This document shows, one piece after another, positions 33,970-44,077 of a stretch of DNA of 64,000 nt. How positions within the stretch are numbered: the first letter of the stretch is position 1; each line of letters begins with the position of its first letter. A program made the translations under genes and the position numbers. The DNA is taken from NCBI GenBank assembly GCA_021234155.1, contig JAJEKV010000004.1:310001-374000 (forward strand). The letters are read 5' to 3'. The DNA is from Isoetes taiwanensis. Its lineage: Eukaryota > Streptophyta > Lycopodiopsida > Isoetales > Isoetaceae. The notes below the pieces were generated by a model. That model saw only the letters and a list, made by a program, of their open reading frames with translations. It was not told the DNA's origin and did no database searches.

Positions 33970-35945
33970 CTAGCGGTGGCATGGACGGCCTTTAGCAGCT
34001 TGCATGAGGTTCAAAATGCTTTGGCGAACTTTAGGCATAACATGCGGCATGAGTTTCTCCAAGTCAGGTGCAAAGTGAACCTTTTTTTCTTCTTCATGAG
34101 GAATGGTGTCGGCGTCAAAGGCGGGTTGCGTGCCATTAGGAATAATGGTTAAGGGGCGTGGCATACACAGTGGCGTGAAACCAAACCAACCCAATTTGAT
34201 GGCTGGGCCGGGAGGATTAAGAGCCTGAAAAATTTCTTCCGTGCTTGTTGATCCATCCGAGGTTGATTGGCGGGGAGCTGGTTGATAGCGTGATTGCCGA
34301 GGCGCCAGGTGGCTTCGAAGAACGGGGCGCGGGCCTTGTTTGCCATTAGCAATCGAGTTGGTAAGCCGTGAGGCGGACCGATGTGGTCCGATTTGTGCCG
34401 GGAAGTTGCTTTTGAACTTGTGGAAGTTGAGGACACGCCGTGTGGTGGTATGACCCCATTCGTGGATGTGTGATAACAGCTTCGAAGGATCAAAAGGAGG
34501 GCGTGTGTTGGGTCCCCGTTGTTGCTCTATTTTGATAGAGTTGATTGGGTTGCGCTGCGATGGTGGTGGCTGATATTGCGATTGGTGCTGAGGTATGGTT
34601 TGCACTTGATAAACCATCTTGTTGCGGAAAGGTGTAGGATGGGTGCGAGTGCACTCTTCCGTGGCATGATTGCACATGTTGCATCTTTTACAATGAGGCG
34701 GGCCATTGGTGGAGTTGCACTCATTCGCCAAGTGGCCTTGATATTTGCAGATATGGCACCAGATCCGATCAAGGCTGGATTGGCGTGTTGAGGTTGAATG
34801 TCACGGGAACCATGATGGGTGGAATGAAAGGGAGCTCTGAAGAGCCACGCCACGAGGAAACATTGATTGAAAGTGATTGACAAGATCGATAGCCCCGCTC
34901 CAAAGTCTTGGCGCAGTATTGATCATGAGTCGATAGCGGAGGAAGTCCTTGGAGAAACAGACCAAGATCCGGCTCGTGTGGGGGTACTCCTTGAGTTTCC
35001 GAGCGTAATGTGAAGTCGATCTGCAAAATCCCTGGCAGACTCCGTGGGCTCTTGTTGAAGGTCATTGAGTTGCTTGAGATGAAGCTGATCATCATCCGTG
35101 GTCCCATAGTGAGAAAGAAAAGCAGTTCTCATTTCTGACCAATCTTGTTTCCAGTGGCTTTTGTTGGACATGAGCCATTGATGAGGGGAGCCACGCAGCG
35201 TTGTGGAAAAGATGTGGAATTTCAGTTGAGGTTGCGCATGACCATTCAGGACAGCCAGAGCCTCAAATTCTTCCATGTGGGCCTGAGCACTTTGGTCTAA
35301 GGGTTTGCCTTTCGTGTTGCCAAAGGTAGGATAAGTCAGCTTAAGGGTCTGAAAGGTAGAGGTAAAAGTGCTGGGCTGGACAGGAACATGATAGTGAGGA
35401 TATTGAGGTGGAGTTGGCGGTGGCATGGTGCCTGAAAGACCCTGATGAAGGGGTTGCTGAGGTGGAGGTACTGGAGGTGCCTGATCATTGGTTTTGAGGT
35501 CGGTAAGGTTGTAAACAGGAAGAGTGGTGGGAAATGTAGGGAAGGGAAATTCCTGGGGAGGAGCAAAAGAGACATGTGGATATCCCTGTCCACCCGTAGG
35601 AGATGATGGTTGTGAAGGCAGAGGCGTATGGCCAGAAGACTGATGGATGAAGGCATGTTCTGGGGTATGAAAGTAAGGTTGTGCAGGTTGAGCCGGATAG
35701 GGCTCCTGATAGTGATGAGGAGACTGAGGCTGTGAGCAATGTTTGCACGCTTGAGGCGGAGAATTTGGACGAGACATGACACGAGGGGTGGGTGGCGCCG
35801 ACTGAGCCCTAGACCGAATGTGGCCTCCCTCAATGTCATAAGCAGATCCATACATGTCACGAACAGCTTCCCTTCGATGATGGCGCTCCAAGCGAGACGC
35901 CGTCTGGGAAAGAAGTTCTTCTGGCGTGAAGTTTCGGACAGACAT
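33970..35945 (-). pseudogene. Gypsy gag with two CCHC zinc knuckles
   Basis: Starts at 35,945 (MSVRNFTPEELLSQTASRLE) just after the PBS. A Pro/Gln/His-rich region of about 180 residues follows. The retrotrans_gag domain shows HMEEFEALAVLNGHAQ, STTLRGSPHQWL, FLSHYGTTDDDQLHLKQLND and ESARDFADRL. After a frame change, two CX2CX4HX4C knuckles follow at about 34,670-34,760: CHICKYQGHLANEC and CKRCNMCNHATEEC. Gag would form the particle and bind the RNA. Confidence 0.85.
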
Positions 35946-35970
35946 TGCGACAGAAGAAAGGAAAATCGAA

Positions 35971-35991
35971 TCAGACCCGGCAGCGGCGACA
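35971..35991 (-). other. Primer binding site, tRNA-Asp-like
   Basis: One base after the 5' LTR the minus strand reads TGTCGCCGCTGCCGGGTCTG. This is close to the complement of a plant tRNA-Asp 3' end (TGGCGCCGTTGCCGGGGATC), with mismatches at positions 3 and 9. It is the likely primer site, but the tRNA assignment is not certain. Confidence 0.55.
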
Positions 35992-35992
35992 G

Positions 35993-36583
35993 TGTTTGGG
36001 GTCTGGGTTCGGGAACGCCTGCAAGACAGCCCTCTGTGAGGACCCTTGGATCTAACAGGAGAATCCGGGGGACTATGTCACGCGGGATTTGCAAGAAAAG
36101 AACAAGAAGAAGAAAACAGAACAAAAGAGAACAATGAGAGGAAAATGATAAGCTTCCTTGATATCAATGATGAACATACATGAGCTCTCGCAATCGAGAG
36201 AAGACTGAAGAGAGACAAGACTCAAAACTCATCTAAAAATCATGTGCTAGCTCTACTCATATATATAGTACAATGGCCTTTGGCCCAATATAGACACTCG
36301 GACTGATCTCGGTGCCGACTCCTGGAAGGAGGCCTGATTTGCAGGAATGCTGGCGGTGCCTCTTGAAGTGCCTAGAATCACGCTGGCGCTGACGCGGGCG
36401 GTGACGGGTCATCACTTGTCGCGGCGCCTCTTGGTAGCAGACCCAGGCTTTGACTGCGTGGTCTGCTGCTTGGTCTTCTGCTGGGCCTTGGACGACTGAC
36501 CCGTGCCTGTCTGTGGATCCTTGAGCTTGACCTGGTCCGTCGTATGCATGAATAGTCCTGTACCAGGAGGCACAGGACTAACA
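35993..36583 (-). repeat. 5' LTR (591 bp)
   Basis: Same ends and TATA-like TATATATAT (about 36,259-36,268) as the left LTR. It is flanked at 36,584 by AACAT, matching 25,536-25,540. Compared with the left copy, the first 320 bases look identical and the remainder differ mostly at CAG/CTG. Confidence 0.95.
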
Positions 36584-36588
36584 AACAT

Positions 36589-38244
36589 GAGACTAAGTTT
36601 CATTCAGTTGGCCTTGCTCAATTTCATTTAGGTGATCGGTACAAAGGCTATCATTTCTCCTCTGTACTTGAGATGCAGACCGAGGAAAGGAGATGAATAC
36701 TAGCTTGCCATTTTTGAAAGACTTTCAGACATGGACCAAGCATTTAAAAGAATTTGTTATACGTTCTTCTTTGGCAACTTAGTTATAGATTTCTTGATGG
36801 GTCGCCACATATCATAATGTGATTATACTTCATCCATTTCCCTCATTTGCCCAAAGTTGTAATGCTAATATCTATAGGAACTGCATTTTAGAACCTAGGA
36901 TTGACATAACACATTGCAGATGAATTAGTCAAATGTAAACAATCAAGTATGTTGCAGAACTCCTTACAAGGACTAGACATTACTCAATCTGCAAGGTTGT
37001 GGCAGATTCGTTGCCAATCCAAATGTATTAGCTGATGTGGACTACCAACAATGGTATAGAGCCATGCACACCTGTAATGGAATTCCTTGCTCTCATGCCT
37101 ATATTACCAGTTGTTTTCTTGTCTAATAATGTCTAGTCCACAGCCTCTATAAAAAAACACTGCATAAGGCTGTGAAACGAACGAGAGTGCTCAATGGGAC
37201 AATAGAGGCGCAATTTGCAATGTGAAGCAGCTTTTCTTCAGTCCCTGGTATTGGGGCTCTAAACATTGTACAAGCTTAAACATTTTTATGCTTAGCAGGA
37301 ATGCTAATGTATCGAAAGGAATACGTGGATTTCACTAGAATACTGCTAATGTATCGAAAGAAATAAGTGGATTTCACTAGAATACTGATTTGAAAAATGA
37401 CCATTCAAACAGATTTTGCAATTCAGGTAGGAACATGTTGGAAATGCTCATAACTCAGATGATATGGGCAGTTCCTAGAGATCTAGCATTCAGGGGACGT
37501 AGTCTTAACATATTTCTTACCTACGTGACAATTACAAAACAAACAACTCATGGAGTGATGAAACCTGAACAAACCCACTCTCTACGGAAACCATGAAAAC
37601 ACGTTCTCGTCCCAAGAGAGGGCAACCCCTCATGCGCAGCACCTTGTTAGAATTAGTTTACATACTCGAACCATAAACATGGAACCTACACATTTTGCAT
37701 GTAAATATGGGTTAAGAGCATATGCGGTATGTTGGCTTAAATATAGACTGTATCAGACTGGCTTCCACTTGAACCCATAAGTTTGGATGCTTTCTTGGTC
37801 TAGAAGTTGGTTCTATCTGAGAGATCCCAGTTAATATAGCAAGCTTACAAGATTATTGAAATAATATATGATGCATAGCTATAGGTTCACCTTGCTACAG
37901 TCAGCTAGGTTGCTCGAAAACTACAAAAGGCTGGCTTGGCAAAGGACTTAATATCCTTGTATGTCTTGCAAGATTGCAATCCATATCTTCAATCTAAAAG
38001 GTTCCACCTTTCTTTTTCATTGCTACATGATTTCCATGGATATCTATATTCTTGTCTTCTGGGACTGTAACTTCTTATCAGGAACACAACTTCTAGGGGG
38101 TGCATAGAGTCAGATTTCGAGATGATTGCAGATTCTCTTTATATAGCAGTGAAAGTTACTCGTGCTATCCAAAAAGAGAAGAAAAAATTGATCATCAAGG
38201 GGACTTGAGCAGGGAATAAATTACTAATCGCGTGTTTCTTATTA
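36589..38244. other. No gene seen
   Basis: AT-rich. It has a short direct duplication of AATGTATCGAAAG(G/A)AATA at about 37,309-37,380, and a block GAGGGCAACCCCTCATGCGC at 37,618-37,637 shared with two other loci. Confidence 0.55.
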
Positions 38245-38814
38245 GCCAGAATGACTTTAGCTAAACTTGCTCGATATTAATCTCAAAACTTTCTGTGGTT
38301 TAGCTAAACTCTACACATTTTTCCTCTCATACTTTATAGCGCTTAACTAAACTAACCCAAACATCATTCCAAAAATTTCTATGGTGTGGCCAACAGAAAA
38401 TATTACGCTAAATTACTATACTTTTTTTCAATTGTTTCCACTTATTTTAGTCATTTTCTTTGTGAAAACATTCTAAAATAATGCTAATTAGCAAACTCTA
38501 GGACTCAAATTAATTCATAATGCTACAAACTAAACTACTAATTATATATTTCATATAAACTAGAATGATGTTAGCTAAACTAGCCCGAAATTCATTCTAA
38601 AAGTTTCTATGGTTTAGCTAAACAATATAAAATTTCACTCTCTTACTTTCTAACATTTGGCTAAAGAGCTCCAGGGTTGGTGCAATCCCGAAAAAAGTTA
38701 AGCTAAAATTATTATTTTTTTTCCAAATTTTTCCATTTACTTTAGACAATTTTTTTTGAAAATGTGCTAAAAAATCGCCAAAAGCTAGGTTTAGCACTTA
38801 AATTATTCCATGGA
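38245..38814. repeat. Two diverged direct repeats of ~300 bp
   Basis: 38,245-38,545 and 38,557-38,814 share the order AGAATGA.(T)TTAGCTAAACT, TTTCTATGGTTTAGCTAAAC, TTACTTTCTAACATTTGGCT and AAAATTATTATTTTTTTTCC. No coding potential. Confidence 0.7.
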
Positions 38815-39339
38815 TTTGAGAAGGCCCTTTTAAACAGTAAAGAAATTGCAGAGTTGATGATGGAGGTGGATACACCAGAATTTGGTGTGATTTGGTGTGA
38901 CATCTTGAATATTTAGGTTTCTTTTGATCGCTCAGTTATGTAGAATTATGAACTCTGAAGATCCTTTCTAAACATTGAGGAAATAAGGTAAAGGACCATT
39001 CTCAAAGGGGATTTAGGAGTCATGATTAGACTTCTTCGGGTCTTTTTTGGCAAAAATTTGGTGGTCAATCTTTGTAAATTTAAGGACTTGAAGAGCAATT
39101 ACAATGAACATACCAAAGACAAATCATGGCTGTTGATTGAGTCGTATATAGCAAGTATTTGTGTGGCTTTAACAAAAATACAATACTAATTTGTGTACTA
39201 GTTGCACATCATAATTGCAGGATTTGCCAAATGACAGTGCTTGGATGGCATTTACATCCTAGAATATCAAAGGAAAAGAGAACTGGAAGCTTAGCTTAGA
39301 AACCTTCATACATGCTAAGGCTGACCTTTCCCACCTCGT

Positions 39340-39840
39340 GTTTGAAACAACATATGCACTAGGAATAATGGAGAAGTTTTATCATGCTGGATGGATACTG
39401 TCCATGTAAATACATTATGATGTTGAATTTTTTCAAATACTTCACGAAATTTATTGAAACTGCCACAATCTTGACAACTGTTATTCCAGGAACATCATCG
39501 GACTCTGAGGCATTACCAAGGATGATGTCATGAACAAACTTACCTTCTTCAAGATTGCCAAGGCTGCCACATGCATTTATAATGGTAGCAAATGTAATTC
39601 TGTCTGCTTTTTCTCCTCCTAGCATTTCCTTGATGGTTCCATTGCTTCTCCATATTGCTAGACACATTACAGACATCTACCAACCACATCTACTATACAT
39701 CTTAAGAAGTGCAGTCTTGACAAACATATCATTTTTAAGATAATTGATGTTATACCAACTATGAGTAAAGCTGGCTTCACTCAAAGCTCCAACTCTAGAA
39801 CATACATTGATAACTGTAAACACGACATTGATGCTGCATA
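39340..39840 (-). pseudogene. PPR gene relic
   Basis: The minus strand gives HSWYNINYLKNDMFVKTALL, KMYSRCG, then KADRITFATIINACGSLGNL and EEGKFVHDIILGNASESDD, which follow the P and L repeat pattern of PLS-class PPR proteins (VTFxxxLNACxxLxxLEEGKxVH). Frameshifts and loss of both ends make it a fragment. Confidence 0.8.
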
Positions 39841-40738
39841 TTCTAAAGTTTGTTTAATGATCCGCATGGTAATGTTTTTGCCTATTGCATGAAGAAACCA
39901 TTAATGTCCATATCATTTCATCTATGTAGCTATTTGTTTAATTGTTTGCTTTGCTTTGCTTCTCTTGACCCCTTGAATCAGCATTAGGATTGCAAATGTA
40001 TAAAGGATGTATTTTCTCTTATAGCTCCCACTTTACTAATTTTGCATCCTTAGAATAAATACATGTTTGTAAACATCATAACAATAGAATCTTATCAATA
40101 CTTTGAGAAAATCTCAATTGGTATGATGTCATATGTTTGCCTTCTGTGCAATGTTCAACTTTTATTTATTTTACATTTGGTGAGCTAAATTACGATAGAG
40201 AGTACAAAAGTTATACACAGGGTTTGAGACCTTTGGGTTGTGCAATAAGTTAAATGGTTTGTAAGATTGATTCAGGTACAATATAGAGGTAAATTAGATA
40301 GGAATTGGGCTTACATACATTCGTAAACAGGAAGTGAGACATAATATGGCTATGACTATCAAAATAATGCACAATATAACAATTCTTGAACTGTCACAAG
40401 GGATGGTAAAGAGAAATGTTCGCGGCGGCTTTCTTGTATAAATAAGGTTTTTAGGATGTACACCCTAATCCCATTCATCCATTGAAAAGGGAAGCAGTTG
40501 AGATGCTGCCACTTCATGATGGGGCATGCATGGGGGCATGCACCATGTCTCTAAACCGTTGGATCAAGAGGGAAGTGAAATCCTGGCCGTCAAATGTGCC
40601 TAGGATGATGTTAGGAAGGTGCAGGATTTGGGGCTTTTGATCTCGGCCTTCTGTACATTTAGGGCTTTCATTTTGGCCGTTCATTTAAAGAGGATGACCT
40701 ATTAACATTAGTTGGTGAGGTGGCAATGTACTACATAA
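39841..40738. other. No gene seen
   Basis: No gene, RNA or repeat that I can support. Confidence 0.5.
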
Positions 40739-40878
40739 TTTTCGTCTGGAGGCCATTTACGTGATGTAATTGCTGAGACAGCTCCGCCAGGCGGAGGGCG
40801 AGCATCAGAGCTACGAGGCCTCCGCCAAAGCTGGCGGCGCCGCCAAAGCAATTTGCCACGTAAATGCCTCCAGACAAA
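40739..40878. repeat. MITE-like hairpin, ~140 bp
   Basis: The ends form imperfect inverted repeats of about 35 bp (TCGTCTGGAGGCCATTTACG and AATTGCT, against AGCAATT and CACGTAAATGCCTCCAGACA). Inside are smaller GC-rich palindromes (CTCCGCCAGGCGGAG, CCGCCAAAGCTGGCGG). No clear target duplication was found. No coding sequence. Confidence 0.75.
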
Positions 40879-41360
40879 AAATATGGGATGTAATATTCAT
40901 TTTGGTTTGGATTTGGCCGGTCTGGAGTAGGTATGGTGCTGTTAGTCTAAGAAATGATATGCCAAGCAGCACGATCGTACTCCAAATCATGCACTCATCG
41001 TCTACAAACTCCAAATCCATGCCGAGCACCAAAGATCTCTTCAAGCCAATCCTCATAAAGTCATGGTATCAAGTACTCTATTGCTTTGAAATAGCAGTTT
41101 TGATTGATTTTAAAAACATGACTTTTAAGTATGATTTAAGCCATTCACCCTCCGGCCATGGAGGGCAACCCTCTGTGCGTAGCACCTTGTTTATTTTATT
41201 TTTTGATGAAAGGGGACTTTAGCTACTCAATAAAAAGTAGTTTAATGTTTGTCAAGGTAAGGATACCTTTGATGTTATTTATTTAGGAAGAACAACAACC
41301 GAAATTTTGCATTAAAAGGAAACCAAGGCCCTTGGCCAATGAAATAATAATAATAATAAT

Positions 41361-42362
41361 CCCATCGATCCGAGACATCGGATCGCCATTCTAGAATGGG
41401 ACGAGCATGCATGTTTTGCATGCATGCGGGCGGCGCATGCCCGTTCTGGTTGGGACTTCGCTATTTTAAGGCGTTTACGCCCGACTTCTCATCGGCTTCC
41501 TCTTCTCTCTCGGTGATACCTTATTCTCTTTGAATTGTCAAAAGGCGGGGGGGGGCTTCTTCCACTGGTTTGGCTAATTTGGCGTTTCTTTCATCTTTGT
41601 CCGTTCTCGGCCTTTAGCCTTCATCGTGACCTTCGTCCCTCGATCCTAGTTTGTTAAGGAAGTCCTTTGGTATTCGGGCGGTTTGTTGGTTTCATGCGAG
41701 TCCCATTCTAGAATCCCATCGATCCGAGACATCGGATCGCCATTCTAGAATGGGACGAGCATGCATGTTTTGCATGCGCGCATGGGCGCATGCCCGGATC
41801 TGGTTGGGACCGCTATTTTAGGGGCGTTTACGCCCCGACTTCTCATCGGCTTCCTCTTCTCTCTCGAGTACCTTATTCTCTTTGAACCCACCCCCCCCCT
41901 TCTTTGTTATTGTATTTTTATCGTAGTGCAGCGCAGAATCACCCCTCCACTCTGGGAGGTTTGGTTTGTCTTGTTGTTTTGTTGGTGATGTGCAGGTACA
42001 GGTTAGCGAGCGACATCTGTTTCGACTTTTCCATTCGTGGGTTTTGGGAGCGATTTTTATGCCTTACTTTGTCCAAGCCCCTTGCCGAAGGCTTATCACT
42101 AGGGTTTTTCCTCGAAAACCCGAAAGGGCGGGGTTTTTTAATCCCGGTGATAAGTTTTCGGCAGGTACACTAGCCCAGTCTCTATTAGCATTGTATTTTG
42201 TTGGGGTCCAAATGATATAATTGGATTTTCCCTTTATTTTTTATGGGTAGTTCGCATGTGTGCGGCTACCCACTATCCACCATTGTAGAAAATCTGTTGA
42301 GATGAATGAGAAGCAAGTCTAAGTCGGGCGGTTTGTTGGTTTCATGCGAGTCCCATTCTAGA
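41361..42362 (+). mobile_element. Promoter-bearing tandem element, locus 2
   Basis: It follows an (AAT)n run. Two units begin 354 bp apart (41,361 and 41,715) with CCCATCGATCCGAGACATCG, the 14-bp palindrome CCATTCTAGAATGG and GAGCATGCATG. Each continues to GGCGTTTACGCC, TCTCATCGGCTTCCTCTTCT and CTTATTCTCTTTGAA. A 36-bp stretch (GGGCGGTTTGTTGGTTTCAT and on to GAGTCCCATTCTAGAAT) ends both unit 1 (about 41,677) and unit 2 (about 42,326). Unit 2 also has the GGGTTTTTCCTCGAAAACCC block and the CGGCTACCCACTATCCACCA end seen at 13,894-14,905. Confidence 0.65.
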
Positions 42363-42463
42363 ATTTATTAATCATGTCCGGTTGGGCCATGAAGGTCATG
42401 GAGCAAGTTGTACAACTATTTGAGTTTGACAAACAAATTGCAGTGTGTTTCAACCGCTTTGAG

Positions 42464-43321
42464 TTAGGAACCTAGTACAAGAGGGTCTATATCTAGCAAA
42501 GAAGAGGATTTTTGTGCCACAATATTGAACTTCAGGCAAATCTCTGAGTAAGTTGGGCAATGTAAGAGTGTGTGACTCTCATCTTCAACATCTTGTTGGT
42601 CACAAAATTGACATGTTCTCAATTCCCTGGGAACGCCAATCCACCTTCCTGTCTCAACACCAAGATGTTGTGAGCTAGTCTGGTATCTAGCTATAAACTG
42701 CTTCAAGTGTTTGGGTCTTGATCGAAGATAATCTTGGTCTGAATATATTAGCATGGGATTTACTTCAAACACATAAATAGAATAGAATAGAATATGATTT
42801 TATCGTCCACGGAAAGCACATGCATGTACCTTTATTGGTCCAGAGTCTCTCTATGGCATTCTTTTTATTAGGTCGTGTGCTCCAAGTGCAAAATCCGGCC
42901 AATTTTCCCTGGTAACACCCCATCGACCAGCCCATTGGAGGAGGTCGTTGTACCATCCAGCATTCTTAGATTGACGCAAAGCTTGTTTGGCTACCATTTA
43001 GAGGGCTGCTGAAGTATCTTATTAACAAAATTGATAGATTGGAATAGGGCTTCCACTTCTAGAGGTAACAGACCAGCCTCGGCAAGCATAATTGCCATAG
43101 TGTACCTGATATTTCACACCTAATTCCTCTCCGAGGAAGGTTTTCAATACTACTTCAATCTGATTCCATTGCCTGCTTGTAGCAATAGATCCCCAAATGG
43201 AAGAGCCATAAAAGACAACCGTCTGCACAAATGTCTTGAATAACAGTTTTTTCAACCCCCAACCATTGAGTGAGGCTTTATTACATCTCAAGAGCTTACT
43301 ATACAGAGTGCCCCCAGACAA
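42464..43321 (-). pseudogene. LINE 3' half, C-terminal domain and zinc finger
   Basis: The minus strand gives SLNGWGLKKLLFKTFVQTVV, FYGSSIWGSI, then after a frame change HLGVETGRWIGVPRELRTCQ and FCDQQDVEDESHTLLHCPTY. The CX2CX9HX4C finger is the zf-RVT module at the end of plant LINE ORF2. A short (TATTC)n tract and the SINE-like 3' end on the same strand lie at about 42,776-42,825, interrupting the element. Confidence 0.85.
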
Positions 43322-43560
43322 GTTGGAGACTTAGATGATACAATTGAGGAAAGGGAGTTTCTTAGAATGTCTAGTGATCTAGAGACTAATCGTCCGGGAG
43401 ATTTACTGCTTGAACTTGGAACAGCATGCGCATTAAAAAAAAAAATTAATGGCACAAATGAATACCCCTGCTCGGGTGTCTCCACATATATATACATATA
43501 GGTTCCAACTAGTGAATTACCTAATGGCCGCTAGCGAAAATTCAATATCCTCTTTTCACA
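43315..43560 (+). other. Exon-like fragment shared with the 63.5-kb region
   Basis: An open stretch reads RQVGDLDDTIEEREFLRMSS and DLETNRPGDLLLELGTACAL. About 45 bp of it recur at 63,525-63,570. Not recognised. It touches the 5' side of the inverted LINE piece. Confidence 0.3.
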
Positions 43561-43815
43561 TTGGTTGACAAGCTACCTGAATCAAACCATGCACCACTAT
43601 ACTTTGACATCCAAGGGCAATTGAATGCCGACGAATTGTGTGAGCACAGGAGGCAGAGGAGAAGGCTGGAGTACGATAAAGGCGAGCCTTACCAAAAGCT
43701 TTTAGGTGAGATGTTGGTCAATGTATTTTGGTCACGGAATGCCGAGGAAGATTCAATGATCTTTGCAAACACCATTCTTGCAGCTACCCATAAGACTTTT
43801 GGTCTTACCAAATAA
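43561..43815 (+). pseudogene. LINE endonuclease C-terminus and linker fragment
   Basis: LPESNHAPLYFDIQGQ resembles the SDHxPLxFxx end of LINE endonucleases. It is followed by RRLEYDKGEPYQKLLGEMLV and FANTILAATHKTFG, as in the linker before RT. It faces away from the LINE 3' half at 42,464-43,321, so the two are separate or rearranged pieces. Confidence 0.55.
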
Positions 43816-44077
43816 AAGAGTCAGTGCAAGCCATGTAATAGCTAGTGGGACATGGAATAACCATCATTCAATTAAATTGGGATTATGTCTTGATTTTGGG
43901 ACAAATTTCATATTGCAAGTTTTTTAGTAACTTGATAAAAGTCACAATATGTTAACATAGAAATCACACACCTTAATATAAATTTACACCTTAACTTCAA
44001 ATTACAAAATCATATATCATGAAACTCAAATAGTACACAACTTTTATTAAATGTGATTGATACATAGTAACTATTTT

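Larger units (their letters stand above)
25541..36583 (-). mobile_element. Complete Ty3/Gypsy LTR retrotransposon, 11.0 kb
   Basis: The element is bounded by LTRs that start and end TG...CA and by the 5-bp target duplication AACAT (25,536-25,540 and 36,584-36,588). Reading leftward the order is 5' LTR, PBS, gag with two zinc knuckles, protease, reverse transcriptase, RNase H, integrase, a 1-kb spacer, an extra large ORF, PPT, 3' LTR. The order RT-RH-IN marks Ty3/Gypsy. The integrase motif HHKSTPYYPQGNGLAE and the extra 3' ORF suggest a non-chromodomain lineage. No chromodomain was seen. All long genes carry frameshifts, so this copy appears non-autonomous unless those are sequence errors. Confidence 0.95.

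Noticed and set aside
35739-36137. 132-codon plus-strand frame over gag start and LTR
   Set aside because: Antisense to gag and rich in Arg from reversed codons. No support.
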